From contig NZ_CP149574.1 in the NCBI RefSeq assembly GCF_037890675.1, positions 992,001-1,056,000 of the forward strand: a stretch of DNA of 64,000 bases. Direction: 5' to 3'. The position numbers were made by a program, and so were the translations under genes. Positions 53,193-60,937 of this stretch are shown here, piece by piece. The DNA is from Methylovirgula sp. 4M-Z18 (lineage in GTDB: Bacteria; Pseudomonadota; Alphaproteobacteria; Rhizobiales; Beijerinckiaceae). Numbering within the stretch: the stretch's first letter is position 1; each line of letters starts with the position of its first letter. The notes under the pieces were generated by a model that saw only the letters and a program-made list of their open reading frames with translations, made no database searches and had not been told where the DNA came from.

Positions 53193-54359
53193 TTGATCGA
53201 AGAGATCATGATATTTGCGCTGGGATTCCTGGCCGCAGGGTTCCTGGCGATCCTGGCGCTGCCCGCCATTGCGGGCCGCGCGATGCGGCTATCGCAGCGT
53301 CGCCTCGAAATGTTGATGCCTTTGTCGGTCGACGAAGTTATCGCGGAGCGCGATCAATTGCGCGCCGAATTCGCGGTTCAACAGCGCCGGCTCGAACAGA
53401 AGGCGGATCGTTATGCCGTGGCCGAGGCGGCAGCCAAAAGCGAAGCCGGCCGCAGCACGATCAAGATCATCGAGCTCACGGAGCGCTTGAAACAACAACA
53501 GACCGATGCCGATGGCTTGCGCGAAGAGATCACCGCGCTGCGGCAAGATTTTCATTCCGCTCAGGCCGAGATGGCAACGGCATCGAAAGAGCTCCACGAT
53601 GCCGCAGGTCTGCGCGATCAAATGCAGCACATGTATGAGCGCATGCGGCAGGATCACGCGGCGCTGGAAAACCTTGCAGCCGAGCGGCGTACGATGGTCG
53701 CCTCGCTGCAAACGCGCGTGTCTGGACTCGAGATGCAGGCAGAGGATCAGGCGCGCGCCTATGAAGAGATCAATCGGGCGCTCGCGGAGCGCATGCGGCA
53801 AGTCGCGGACCTGCACAACGAGCGCACCATCGCCGCCGCGGAACTGGCTGTTGCGCGCACGAACATCGAGAATCTCAGCCGCCAGGCCGAAGCGTTCAAA
53901 GCGCGCGGATCGACGATGGAGGCGGAGTTGAGCGAGTTGCGCCAAGCCCATTCGATGCTCGGGCGCCAGGCGACGCAGCAAACGTCGGCGATCGCGGGCT
54001 ACGAATCGGCGATCGCCGGCAATGCGCAGCTCTTTACCGAAATGCAGGACCGGCTCAATCAATTGCAGAAAAGGCATCGCGAGCAGGAGCAAGAGATGAA
54101 TGACAAGCTCGACAGCCTGCGTCAGGAAAAGGCCTCCGTGGCAGGCGCTTTGGAAGCGGCGCGCAATGGCCGCGATCAATTACAGCGGGATATTTCACGC
54201 TTGCAGCAGGCGCTGCAACAGCGCGGCGACGAGCGGGAGCTGGCGCTCCTGCGCGAGGCGATTGCCGAGATCGGCGACAATGTGCTGAAACTTCGCGATC
54301 AGACCAAACGGGCGCCGAAAGTCGAGCGGCGGTCACGCGCCGTTACGGCGCACAATTAG
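53193..54359 (+). CDS. Membrane-anchored long coiled-coil protein
   Basis: A 388-residue protein with one N-terminal membrane helix (IFALGFLAAGFLAILALPAI) and almost continuous coiled coil from about residue 45 to 350, rich in Gln, Glu, Ala and Arg. The RLSQRRLEMLMPLSVDEVIAERDQLRAEFA segment (about 32-62) is well conserved in Hyphomicrobiales from memory. Start is TTG 53193 or ATG 53208. The function is unknown; the design suggests an envelope scaffold. It follows eipA by 58 bases. Confidence 0.8.
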   Translation: MIEEIMIFALGFLAAGFLAILALPAIAGRAMRLSQRRLEMLMPLSVDEVIAERDQLRAEFAVQQRRLEQKADRYAVAEAAAKSEAGRSTIKIIELTERLKQQQTDADGLREEITALRQDFHSAQAEMATASKELHDAAGLRDQMQHMYERMRQDHAALENLAAERRTMVASLQTRVSGLEMQAEDQARAYEEINRALAERMRQVADLHNERTIAAAELAVARTNIENLSRQAEAFKARGSTMEAELSELRQAHSMLGRQATQQTSAIAGYESAIAGNAQLFTEMQDRLNQLQKRHREQEQEMNDKLDSLRQEKASVAGALEAARNGRDQLQRDISRLQQALQQRGDERELALLREAIAEIGDNVLKLRDQTKRAPKVERRSRAVTAHN

Positions 54360-54385
54360 GTATTGCCCCTAGAGAAAGATTTGCC

Positions 54386-54742
54386 ATGCGTCGTATCGAA
54401 TATGCGTTTCTCGTTGCAGCCGGTTTGGTTTTTGCGGCCATGCCGGTGCATGCGCAGGTGCCGCCGGATGCGCCGCAATTGCGCGAGCAGCTGCAGACGC
54501 TGTACATGCTCGAAATCTCGCAGGATCTGTGCAAGTTCGAGATCTCCGACGATCAGCAGGATGCGATCGGCAGGCAGACCGACGACCTCGAAAAGAAGCT
54601 CGACATGTCGGAAGAAGATTCCAATCGGCTCTATCAGCAGCTTGAAAACGAGATGAAATCGCAAAAGGCCGGCGGCTTATGCAATCCCAAGGGAGCCTGG
54701 GCCAAAACCTTCAAGGATGAATTGGCGAAGCTTGGCGGGTGA
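54386..54742 (+). CDS. Small secreted protein of unknown function
   Basis: A 118-residue protein with a Sec signal peptide (cleavage near VHA-QV, about residue 23). The mature part is helical and acidic, with two Cys (SQDLCKFEISDD and GGLCNPKGAW) that could form a disulfide. It starts 26 bases after the coiled-coil gene, with AGAGAAAG upstream, and is probably in the same operon. No family name is recalled with confidence. Confidence 0.75.
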   Translation: MRRIEYAFLVAAGLVFAAMPVHAQVPPDAPQLREQLQTLYMLEISQDLCKFEISDDQQDAIGRQTDDLEKKLDMSEEDSNRLYQQLENEMKSQKAGGLCNPKGAWAKTFKDELAKLGG

Positions 54743-54776
54743 CGGCGAGGGCCGTGAACTTGGACCGGTAACAATC

Positions 54777-55003
54777 CAATGGTCGTAAGCTTTGACCTAT
54801 TTGTCGTCATTGCGAGCGTAAGCGAAGCAATCCATCCCCTGACCTCTGGTTCATAGCAGCTTCGCTTAAAGAGCCGTGCTGTCAAAGCGCGGAGTAATCC
54901 AGGTGGCTGGGAATAGCTTGCGGCGAAATTTCCGACTTAGGGGGAAGGATTGCTTCGCTTACGCTCGCAATGACTGCACATAGGTCGAAGCCTACAGCCA
55001 CTG
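54777..55003. repeat. 227-bp composite palindromic element (REP core with outer inverted repeats)
   Basis: Inner arms of 28 bases (54806-54833 and 54947-54974, exact inverted match, core CATTGCGAGCGTAAGCGAAG) are enclosed by outer 24-base imperfect inverted repeats (54777-54800 and 54980-55003). The outer sequence recurs at 3709-3732, and the inner core recurs at 39444 and 40703. It fills most of the gap between two convergent genes and carries no ORF. Confidence 0.75.
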
Positions 55004-55029
55004 GTATAAGTGCCCGCGCTCCTTACATT

Positions 55030-56631
55030 TCAGTGGCCACCGCCGCCACCGCCGGCGTTTTGCGGGCGGCGCATGAACGGCGTCACGATGACGAGCGCCG
55101 CGAACAAGGCGGTGAGGGCGAGGAACACGTCGGCAAGCGCCATCACCGTCGCCTGCTGCCGCACCAGCAGCGCGAGTTGCTTCGTCGCCATAGCTTCCGC
55201 GCTCGAGCCGAAGCTGGCGAAATTGGCGGTCATGTTGGCGAGCGTTTCTTCCGCCTGCTGATGACCCCAAGCGACGCTCTCATGCAGCCGCGCAAGGTGC
55301 AGGTCGGTGCGGTCGTTGATCAGCGTATTGATCAGTGCAAGACCGACGGCGCCGCCCAGATTGCGGGTCAGGTTGAACAGGCCCGAGGCGTTCTTCAGCC
55401 GCTGCGGCGGCAATGTGCCGAGCGCCAGATTGTTGATCGGGACCATGCACAGCATGAGCGAGCAGCCGCGGAAAATCTGCGGCACCAGCAACTCGTAAAA
55501 GTCCCAATCCTTGGTGATGAACGACGCCCAATAGACGCCGAACGCGAAGCCGGAAAAGCCGACGGCAATCATTACGCGTGGATCGAGAACGGTCATTAGC
55601 CGGCCGACGATCGGCGCGGAGACGAACATGCACACGCCGGTGACGAACATGGTTTCGCCGATCATGCGCGCCGAATAGCCGCGAACTTCCGCGAGATACA
55701 CGGGATAGATGTAAGTCAATCCGTAAAGGCCGATGCCGAGGATGAATGAGAACAGCGAGCCGGTCCAGAAATTGCGGTCGAAAAAAGCCGAAAGATCGAC
55801 GATCGGTTGCCGGGCGCTGAGCACACGCGCGAAGAACACCACACAGCCGATGGCCGATGCCATCGCGGCATAGAAGATATAATCGTCCTGCAGCCAATCG
55901 TTGTTCGGGCCTTCTTCCAGCGTGTATTCGAGCGCGCCGAGGAAGACGGCCATGGAGATCAGGCCGACCCAGTCGAAGTTCTTCAGCAGCGACAAGTCCG
56001 GCTGGTCGAAGTCGATCAGATTCCAGCAGACGACCGTCACCAGGATGCCGGGAATGATGTTGACGTAGAACAGCCAGTGCCAAGAATAGGCTTCCGTCAG
56101 GATGCCGCCGACGGTCGGCCCGATCGTCGGCGCGAGCGTCGCGACGAGGCCGATGATCGGCCCGATGATCGGTTGCTTGTCGCGTGGGAAGATGATGAAG
56201 GCCGAGGCGAACACGGTCGGGATCATGCCCCCGCCGATAAAGCCTTGCAGCGCCCGCCAAACGATCATTTCGGAGATCGAGCTCGCCTGCGCGCACATGA
56301 AGCTCATGAGCGTGAAGCCGGCCGCCGAGATGACAAACGTGTAGCGGGTGGAAAAAACGCGCGACAGATAGCCGGAGAGTGGGATCATGACCACTTCGGC
56401 GATCAGATAGCTCGTCTGCACCCAAGCGACTTCGTCGGAGCTGGCGGACAGGCCCGCTTTGATTTCGCTCAAGGAGGCGGAGACGATCTGAATGTCCAGG
56501 ATCGCCATGAACATGCCGAAAACCATGGCGATGAAGGCGGCAAGCTTGCGCTTGTCGAAGCCGCTCTGCGCCGGCGCCGCGGGAACTTGCGGTGCGGCCG
56601 GCAATTTGATCGCGTTCGTTGCTGCCGTCAT
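55030..56631 (-). CDS. emrB: DHA2-family multidrug efflux MFS transporter (EmrB-like)
   Basis: A 533-residue inner-membrane drug/proton antiporter with about 14 hydrophobic segments. The first-helix motif FGMFMAILDIQIVSASLSEI, motif A-like GYLSRVFSTRY and motif C-like segment FVGGGMIPTVF-type glycines (GFIGGGMIPT) mark the DHA2/EmrB group. It is transcribed with the upstream EmrA-like adaptor (72-base gap). The C-terminus ends in a Gly/His tail. It exports hydrophobic toxic compounds in known relatives. Confidence 0.93.
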   Translation of the reverse strand: MTAATNAIKLPAAPQVPAAPAQSGFDKRKLAAFIAMVFGMFMAILDIQIVSASLSEIKAGLSASSDEVAWVQTSYLIAEVVMIPLSGYLSRVFSTRYTFVISAAGFTLMSFMCAQASSISEMIVWRALQGFIGGGMIPTVFASAFIIFPRDKQPIIGPIIGLVATLAPTIGPTVGGILTEAYSWHWLFYVNIIPGILVTVVCWNLIDFDQPDLSLLKNFDWVGLISMAVFLGALEYTLEEGPNNDWLQDDYIFYAAMASAIGCVVFFARVLSARQPIVDLSAFFDRNFWTGSLFSFILGIGLYGLTYIYPVYLAEVRGYSARMIGETMFVTGVCMFVSAPIVGRLMTVLDPRVMIAVGFSGFAFGVYWASFITKDWDFYELLVPQIFRGCSLMLCMVPINNLALGTLPPQRLKNASGLFNLTRNLGGAVGLALINTLINDRTDLHLARLHESVAWGHQQAEETLANMTANFASFGSSAEAMATKQLALLVRQQATVMALADVFLALTALFAALVIVTPFMRRPQNAGGGGGGH

Positions 56632-56703
56632 GACATGCTCGAAAATTTAGAAAAAAGGTCGCGGCGCCGCTTCAAGCGCGGCGCCGCCCATTAGAGACTT
56701 AGT

Positions 56704-57948
56704 TCACTTCGTTGCATTCGCCGTTGCCGCTTCTGCTCGCGAAAAGCCGAGAAGGTCAGTGAGGCTCGGGGCCGGCTTCACGTCATCCCGCGTATGCACG
56801 TCCACGACGACCGACATGCCGGGGCGCAGAATGCCTTCTTGCGCAACGTCCTGCGGGATGTGGATGCGCACCGGCAGACGCTGGACGATCTTGGTGAAAT
56901 TACCCGTCGCATTTTCCGGCGGCAGCAGCGAGAATTCGGAGCCCGAGGCGGGAGACAGGCTCTCCACCGTGCCTTCGATCGTGCGGCGCGAATAAGCGTC
57001 CACCGCAATGTCGACCTTCTGGCCCGGCTTGATGTTGCCGAGTTGCGTCTCCTTGAAATTCGCGTCGATATAGGCGCTGTCCAGCGGCACGAGCGCCATC
57101 AGGCGCGTGCCGGTCTGCACGTATTGGCCTGGTTGCGCCGCCTTGTTGCCGACCACGCCGTCGAACGGCGCGCGGATCACCGTGAAGGAGAGGTCGCGTT
57201 CGGCCTTGTCGAGGGCCGTCTGCAATTCGTCCTTGCCCTTCACCGCTTCGACCTTCTGTGCCTGCAGGACGGCAAGGTTGGCCTTTGCGGTATCGATCGC
57301 GGCCTTGGCGCTGGTCACGGCCGCGACAGCGCGGTCCTTGTCGGCGCGCGCGGTGTCGAGCGATGCCTTGCTGCCGGCGGCGGTTTCGACCAGGGCGGCA
57401 GCGCGGTCAAAGAAGGCATTGGCGCGCACCTGCTCGGCCTGCGCCGAGGTAAGCTGCGCGTTGGCGGCATCGATCTGCGCGCCCTGCATCTTTTCCTGCT
57501 CGCCGATGCGCTCAATCGTCGCATCCTGCGTATCGATCTTGTCCTTCGCGGCCTGGACGGCGAGGCGATAGTCGCCGTCATCGATCGTGGCCAGCACGTC
57601 GCCTGCCTTCACCGAGGCGTTGTTCGTCACTGGAACCGCGGCGATGTAGCCTGGCACTTTGGCAGCGAGGACCGACATGTCCGTCTTCACATAGGCGTCG
57701 TCGGTGCTGACCAGGAAGCGGCCGTAGGTAAACCAGTCGTACCCCTTCCAGCCGCCGTAGCCGACCGCAGCGACCAGCGCGACAGGCAGAATGAAGCGGC
57801 GGAGCGAGCGTTTCGGCTTCAATACGACACCGGTCTTGACCTCGCCGACCGGCGGGGCGTTCTGCCCGGTGAGGGCCGGCTGCTGGCCTTGCGCCACGGT
57901 CGGTTGGGTCACGGCGGAGACAGTCTCTGCCTTCAATTCTTCGGACAT
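56704..57948 (-). CDS. emrA: HlyD-family efflux adaptor (EmrA-like)
   Basis: A 414-residue adaptor with one membrane helix (FILPVALVAAVGYGGWKGYDWF, about residues 50-70, basic before it). Order: first lipoyl half (TDDAYVKTDMSVLAAKVPG), a long coiled-coil hairpin (about 125-270), second lipoyl half (VIRAPFDGVVGNKAAQPG), and a beta-barrel domain. It links the EmrB pump to an outer-membrane channel. ATG 57948 follows GGGGAG; an in-frame start 28 codons earlier lies near the operator and is less likely. Confidence 0.92.
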   Translation of the reverse strand: MSEELKAETVSAVTQPTVAQGQQPALTGQNAPPVGEVKTGVVLKPKRSLRRFILPVALVAAVGYGGWKGYDWFTYGRFLVSTDDAYVKTDMSVLAAKVPGYIAAVPVTNNASVKAGDVLATIDDGDYRLAVQAAKDKIDTQDATIERIGEQEKMQGAQIDAANAQLTSAQAEQVRANAFFDRAAALVETAAGSKASLDTARADKDRAVAAVTSAKAAIDTAKANLAVLQAQKVEAVKGKDELQTALDKAERDLSFTVIRAPFDGVVGNKAAQPGQYVQTGTRLMALVPLDSAYIDANFKETQLGNIKPGQKVDIAVDAYSRRTIEGTVESLSPASGSEFSLLPPENATGNFTKIVQRLPVRIHIPQDVAQEGILRPGMSVVVDVHTRDDVKPAPSLTDLLGFSRAEAATANATK

Positions 57949-58036
57949 GATAGGCTCCCCGATCAGCTCGGCCCTGTTCATCTTCGCGCGTGGTCCGCGG
58001 TAGCCGGGCGGCGTATCGCAATAATTCTTCAAGGAA

Positions 58037-58117
58037 TGACCGAACGGTTCGGTCAGGACGTGCTTGACATACTCTCTTTTTGAGCTTATTTCAACCCCTG
58101 ACCGAACCGTTCGGTCA
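58037..58117. promoter_or_regulatory. Two TetR operators and divergent promoters
   Basis: TGACCGAACGGTTCGGTCA (58037-58055) and the centre-inverted TGACCGAACCGTTCGGTCA (58099-58117) are near-perfect 19-base palindromes, 62 bp apart. Between them lies a rightward TTGACA (58064-58069). Leftward, a TTGAAA (about 58089-58094) and TATGTC (about 58066-58071) can be read with 17-base spacing. The divergent TetR protein would repress both sides. Confidence 0.75.
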
Positions 58118-58136
58118 ATATTTTTGAGTCAACCCC

Positions 58137-58811
58137 ATGACCCCAGTGCTGGACCTGAACGAAACCGCTGCCGAAGCCCATGCCCGCGAGGATAATGCCA
58201 AGCGCCGTCAGGTTTTGGCAGGAGCACGCGCAGTGTTCCTGCGCGAAGGGTTCGACGGCGCGAGCATGAACGAGATCGCCCGGGAGGCGGGGGTCTCCAA
58301 GGGCACGCTCTACGTCTATTTCAGCAGCAAGGAAAATCTGTTTGCCCAATTGGTGCGCGAGGAGCGTCTCGGCCAATCCGAACGGGTCTTCATGCTCAAC
58401 GAGGACGATCATGACGTCGCCGCTGTGCTGCAGCGCCTGGGTGTGAGCTTCGTGGAACATGCCAGCCAGCCGAGTTCGCTGGCGCTGGTGCGCATGGTGA
58501 TCGCGACAGCGGCCAAATTTCCCGAAATCGGCATTGCCTTTTACGAGACCGGCCCGGCTTTCGGCGTCGCACGCCTGTCGCGCTATCTCGCCAAACAGGC
58601 GGAAGCGGATTTCCTCGATTTGCCGGATGCTGAACGCGCGGCGGCGCAATTCCTCGATCTGTGCATGGGCGGTTGCATCAAGCGCCAACTTTTCGCCACC
58701 GGCAGCCAGCCGGATATGGAGGTGGTCCGCACCCATGTGGGCCACGCGGTCGATTTCTTCATGCGTGCCTATAGCAAGCCCAACGAGCCGCACAAAAAAC
58801 TTGCGAAATAA
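58137..58811 (+). CDS. TetR-family transcriptional regulator
   Basis: A 224-residue repressor. The helix-turn-helix is ASMNEIAREAGVSKGTLYVYFS (about residues 41-61), preceded by a charged N-terminal arm. The C-terminal domain is helical. ATG 58137 lies 19 bases after the second operator. Location opposite emrAB and the two palindromes indicate a local efflux repressor relieved by a drug-like ligand (inference). Confidence 0.93.
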   Translation: MTPVLDLNETAAEAHAREDNAKRRQVLAGARAVFLREGFDGASMNEIAREAGVSKGTLYVYFSSKENLFAQLVREERLGQSERVFMLNEDDHDVAAVLQRLGVSFVEHASQPSSLALVRMVIATAAKFPEIGIAFYETGPAFGVARLSRYLAKQAEADFLDLPDAERAAAQFLDLCMGGCIKRQLFATGSQPDMEVVRTHVGHAVDFFMRAYSKPNEPHKKLAK

Positions 58812-58861
58812 GCTTGCTCTGGCGCGGTCAGGGCGTTAGAAGCACCGGACCTTGAGCATAT

Positions 58862-58937
58862 GCTCCCTTCGTCTAGCGGTCTAGGACGTCGCCCTCTCAC
58901 GGCGAAAACAGGGGTTCGAGTCCCCTAGGGAGCGCCA
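58862..58937 (+). tRNA. tRNA-Glu (CUC anticodon)
   Basis: A 76-base cloverleaf: acceptor GCTCCCT pairing with AGGGAGC, D-arm with TAGCGGTCTAGGA, anticodon stem TCGCC/GGCGA around loop CTCTCAC (anticodon CTC), T-arm GGGGTTCGAGTCCCC and encoded CCA. An integrase gene starts 70 bases downstream, so the 3' end is the likely prophage attachment core. Confidence 0.95.
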
Positions 58938-58972
58938 AGCCATTCAAATACTTAGCTATTTCAGGCTGGCCT

Positions 58973-59006
58973 TGCCTACAGTTTTTGCCTACAGTAGGTG
59001 CCTACA
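58973..59006. repeat. Three 8-bp repeats at exact 13-bp period before integrase
   Basis: TGCCTACA occurs at 58973-58980, 58986-58993 and 58999-59006, always on the same strand; the last copy touches the integrase ATG. The regular spacing and place between attachment site and integrase suggest integrase arm-type binding sites or an autoregulatory operator. Confidence 0.6.
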
Positions 59007-60257
59007 ATGGCCGCCAAACCTTCCTCACCACGTGACACGCTGTACCTGCAACGCATTGGCGAACGCTGGTATTGCCGTGTTCCTGTCCCCAATTCGCTGC
59101 GAAAAGAATTAGGTCCATACCTCCGCAAGGCCCTCGATACATCCGATATCAAGGAAGCCCGCAAGCGCCGATGGGATTACCTGCCGATTGCTAAGGCGAC
59201 CATCGAGGCCGCCGCAGCGCGCCTAGGGGTGGCCATTGACGGCAAGCCGACACCCCAAAAAGCAGACTCCTATGCCGCCTTCCGCGCGCGCCTTGAGAAG
59301 GCTGGCCCCGTTTCCGTCAATGCGTCAGACGGGGAGGAAATGGTTAACCCAGCCGTCGAGGCCGTGATTGATCTTGCGCAGCGTAGGGGTGAGGCCGACG
59401 ACCCGGCTTTCATGCGGGCCTTCGAGGATCACCGTGACGGCCTGCTGCGGGTCTCTGACCTTCGCAAGGACTATCTCGCCAAACGTCCCAAGCGGTCCAA
59501 GACGACCGAGGCCAATTATGAGACGGTCGTTAACTCATGGATCGATTATCACGGGGACCATTCGTTGCGGAATGTCTCTCGCTCTAAGGCTCTTGAGTGG
59601 CTGAACGAGGCCACCGAAGGGAAGGCGAGGGACACGATCAAGCGGTACGTCACGGTCATGTCAAACCTCTGGAAGTGGTCCTATCGGAGCGACGACAAGC
59701 TTCCTGCAAACCCCTTTGCCGGCCTAGCGACCGCTGCGGATGACCGAGGGAAGCCAACGGAAAGCTACGGCCACCTTACTGACGCTGAGGTGGTCACGGC
59801 TTATAAGGCTGTTGCCGACGATGATGCGTTGCGCGCGTGTTTCCTGATTTCGATCTACACCGGCTTCCGGCTGAATGAGTGCCTGACGGCCAAGCGTGAG
59901 ATGGTCCACGGGGTGGAATGCTACGTGCTCGCTGAGGGCAAGACGGCGAACTCTGTGCGGGCCATTCCGGTTCACCCTAAGCTGGCTGAGGTGGTCCAGC
60001 CAGCGGATGCTAAGGCAAGCACGCTATCGGTCAGGGCAGGGCGGCTGTTCAAGCGGGCAGGGGTTCCCGAAGGCAAGACCTTCCATTCGCTCCGTAAGAG
60101 GTTCGCGACGGCCCTTGAGCGTCTTGGGTGCCCCGAAGCAATGGCGGTGCGACTCCTCGGGCACAAGCCCATCAGCTTGACCTATTCCATCTATTCGGAG
60201 GGTAGGCACGTTAAGGACATGAAGCTCTGGGTGGATAGGGTTACGCAGCCTGTTTGA
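59007..60257 (+). CDS. int: Tyrosine recombinase (prophage integrase)
   Basis: A 416-residue phage-type integrase. An N-terminal region like DUF6538 (TLYLQRIGERWYCRVPVP) precedes a core-binding SAM-like domain (about residues 130-240) and the catalytic domain. Catalytic residues visible are Arg288 (YTGFRLNECL), His360 and Arg363 (HSLR), His386 (LLGHKP) and Tyr396 (Tyr393 is the alternative). ATG 59007 is preceded by TAGGTG; GTG 58998 is possible. It lies immediately after tRNA-Glu and would direct site-specific insertion there. Confidence 0.93.
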   Translation: MAAKPSSPRDTLYLQRIGERWYCRVPVPNSLRKELGPYLRKALDTSDIKEARKRRWDYLPIAKATIEAAAARLGVAIDGKPTPQKADSYAAFRARLEKAGPVSVNASDGEEMVNPAVEAVIDLAQRRGEADDPAFMRAFEDHRDGLLRVSDLRKDYLAKRPKRSKTTEANYETVVNSWIDYHGDHSLRNVSRSKALEWLNEATEGKARDTIKRYVTVMSNLWKWSYRSDDKLPANPFAGLATAADDRGKPTESYGHLTDAEVVTAYKAVADDDALRACFLISIYTGFRLNECLTAKREMVHGVECYVLAEGKTANSVRAIPVHPKLAEVVQPADAKASTLSVRAGRLFKRAGVPEGKTFHSLRKRFATALERLGCPEAMAVRLLGHKPISLTYSIYSEGRHVKDMKLWVDRVTQPV

Positions 60258-60615
60258 GCGGCGTTGGTACAAACAAAAAGGGCCACCAGGGGAAAACCGA
60301 TGGCCCAAAGGGTCCTGGGGTTTGCTCGGAAGTAACACAACGCTTCGGAGAGACGCTATGCGTTCTAAGCAAACTCAATATTCGCACAAATTAATTCGGG
60401 TGTCTGCGAACTGGATCACATTGCGCAATCGCTGCGCGCCTTGTGCAGCTAACGCTTGCGCCCTTCTTGGTGAAAACGATAGGGGGCACAGTGACCGTAG
60501 GCGATCATGCGAACCGCTGCAGTCCTGTGATTTAGGTCACACATGATGACCCCTATGTTGCATAAAAAGGGGGCGGGCAGAGCCAAATAGGTGAGAACTG
60601 CGGGGGGACGGAACG
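60258..60615. other. Prophage intergenic region
   Basis: It contains a weak hairpin after the integrase (GGGCCA 60280-60285 with TGGCCC 60301-60306) and a CRP-like palindrome (60526-60541). A 74-codon frame at 60322-60546 is compositionally unconvincing. No other gene is supported. Confidence 0.45.
60526..60541. promoter_or_regulatory. Candidate CRP/FNR-family binding site
   Basis: TGTGATTTAGGTCACA matches the TGTGA-N6-TCACA half-site arrangement exactly. It is centred about 82 bases upstream of the start codon of the small membrane protein gene at 60616. Whether the host has a regulator reading this site is not known from this window. Confidence 0.45.
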
Positions 60616-60849
60616 ATGGAACGGATTAAGGCGACTATCGCCGCACTGACAGGGTCGGCAATTGGCATCGGATGCTTGCTGTGTGGGACGGTCGGCTGGG
60701 CCTATTGGATGTGGATGGCAATTAAGCTCGGCAGCTTCGCGATGTTCTTCGTCGGCCTTCTTGGTCCGCTCGGAGTGATCGCCGGTATCTTGGGGCTTTG
60801 GTCGCTCATCTTCGGGGCGCCACTCTGGTTGCTCCATCTGTTCGGCTAG
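60616..60849 (+). CDS. Small prophage membrane protein
   Basis: A 77-residue protein with two or three hydrophobic segments (TGSAIGIGCLLCGTVGWAYW, FAMFFVGLLGPLGVIAGILG) separated by a short polar turn. A purine-rich GGGGGGACGG site precedes the ATG. It lies between integrase and the oppositely directed virion genes. A holin-like or superinfection-exclusion role would fit size and topology, but nothing in the sequence proves it. Confidence 0.6.
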   Translation: MERIKATIAALTGSAIGIGCLLCGTVGWAYWMWMAIKLGSFAMFFVGLLGPLGVIAGILGLWSLIFGAPLWLLHLFG

Positions 60850-60937
60850 ACAAGCCCCAATCAAGACAAGCTGTGCGCGGAATGTTGACACGACCGGGAG
60901 ACGTGCCCCCGGTCGCTTTGTTATTGACTACCGCCCG

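Noticed and set aside
60322-60546. 74-codon ORF after the integrase
   Set aside because: No ribosome site, unusual Cys/Arg composition and overlap with the CRP-like palindrome; not supported.
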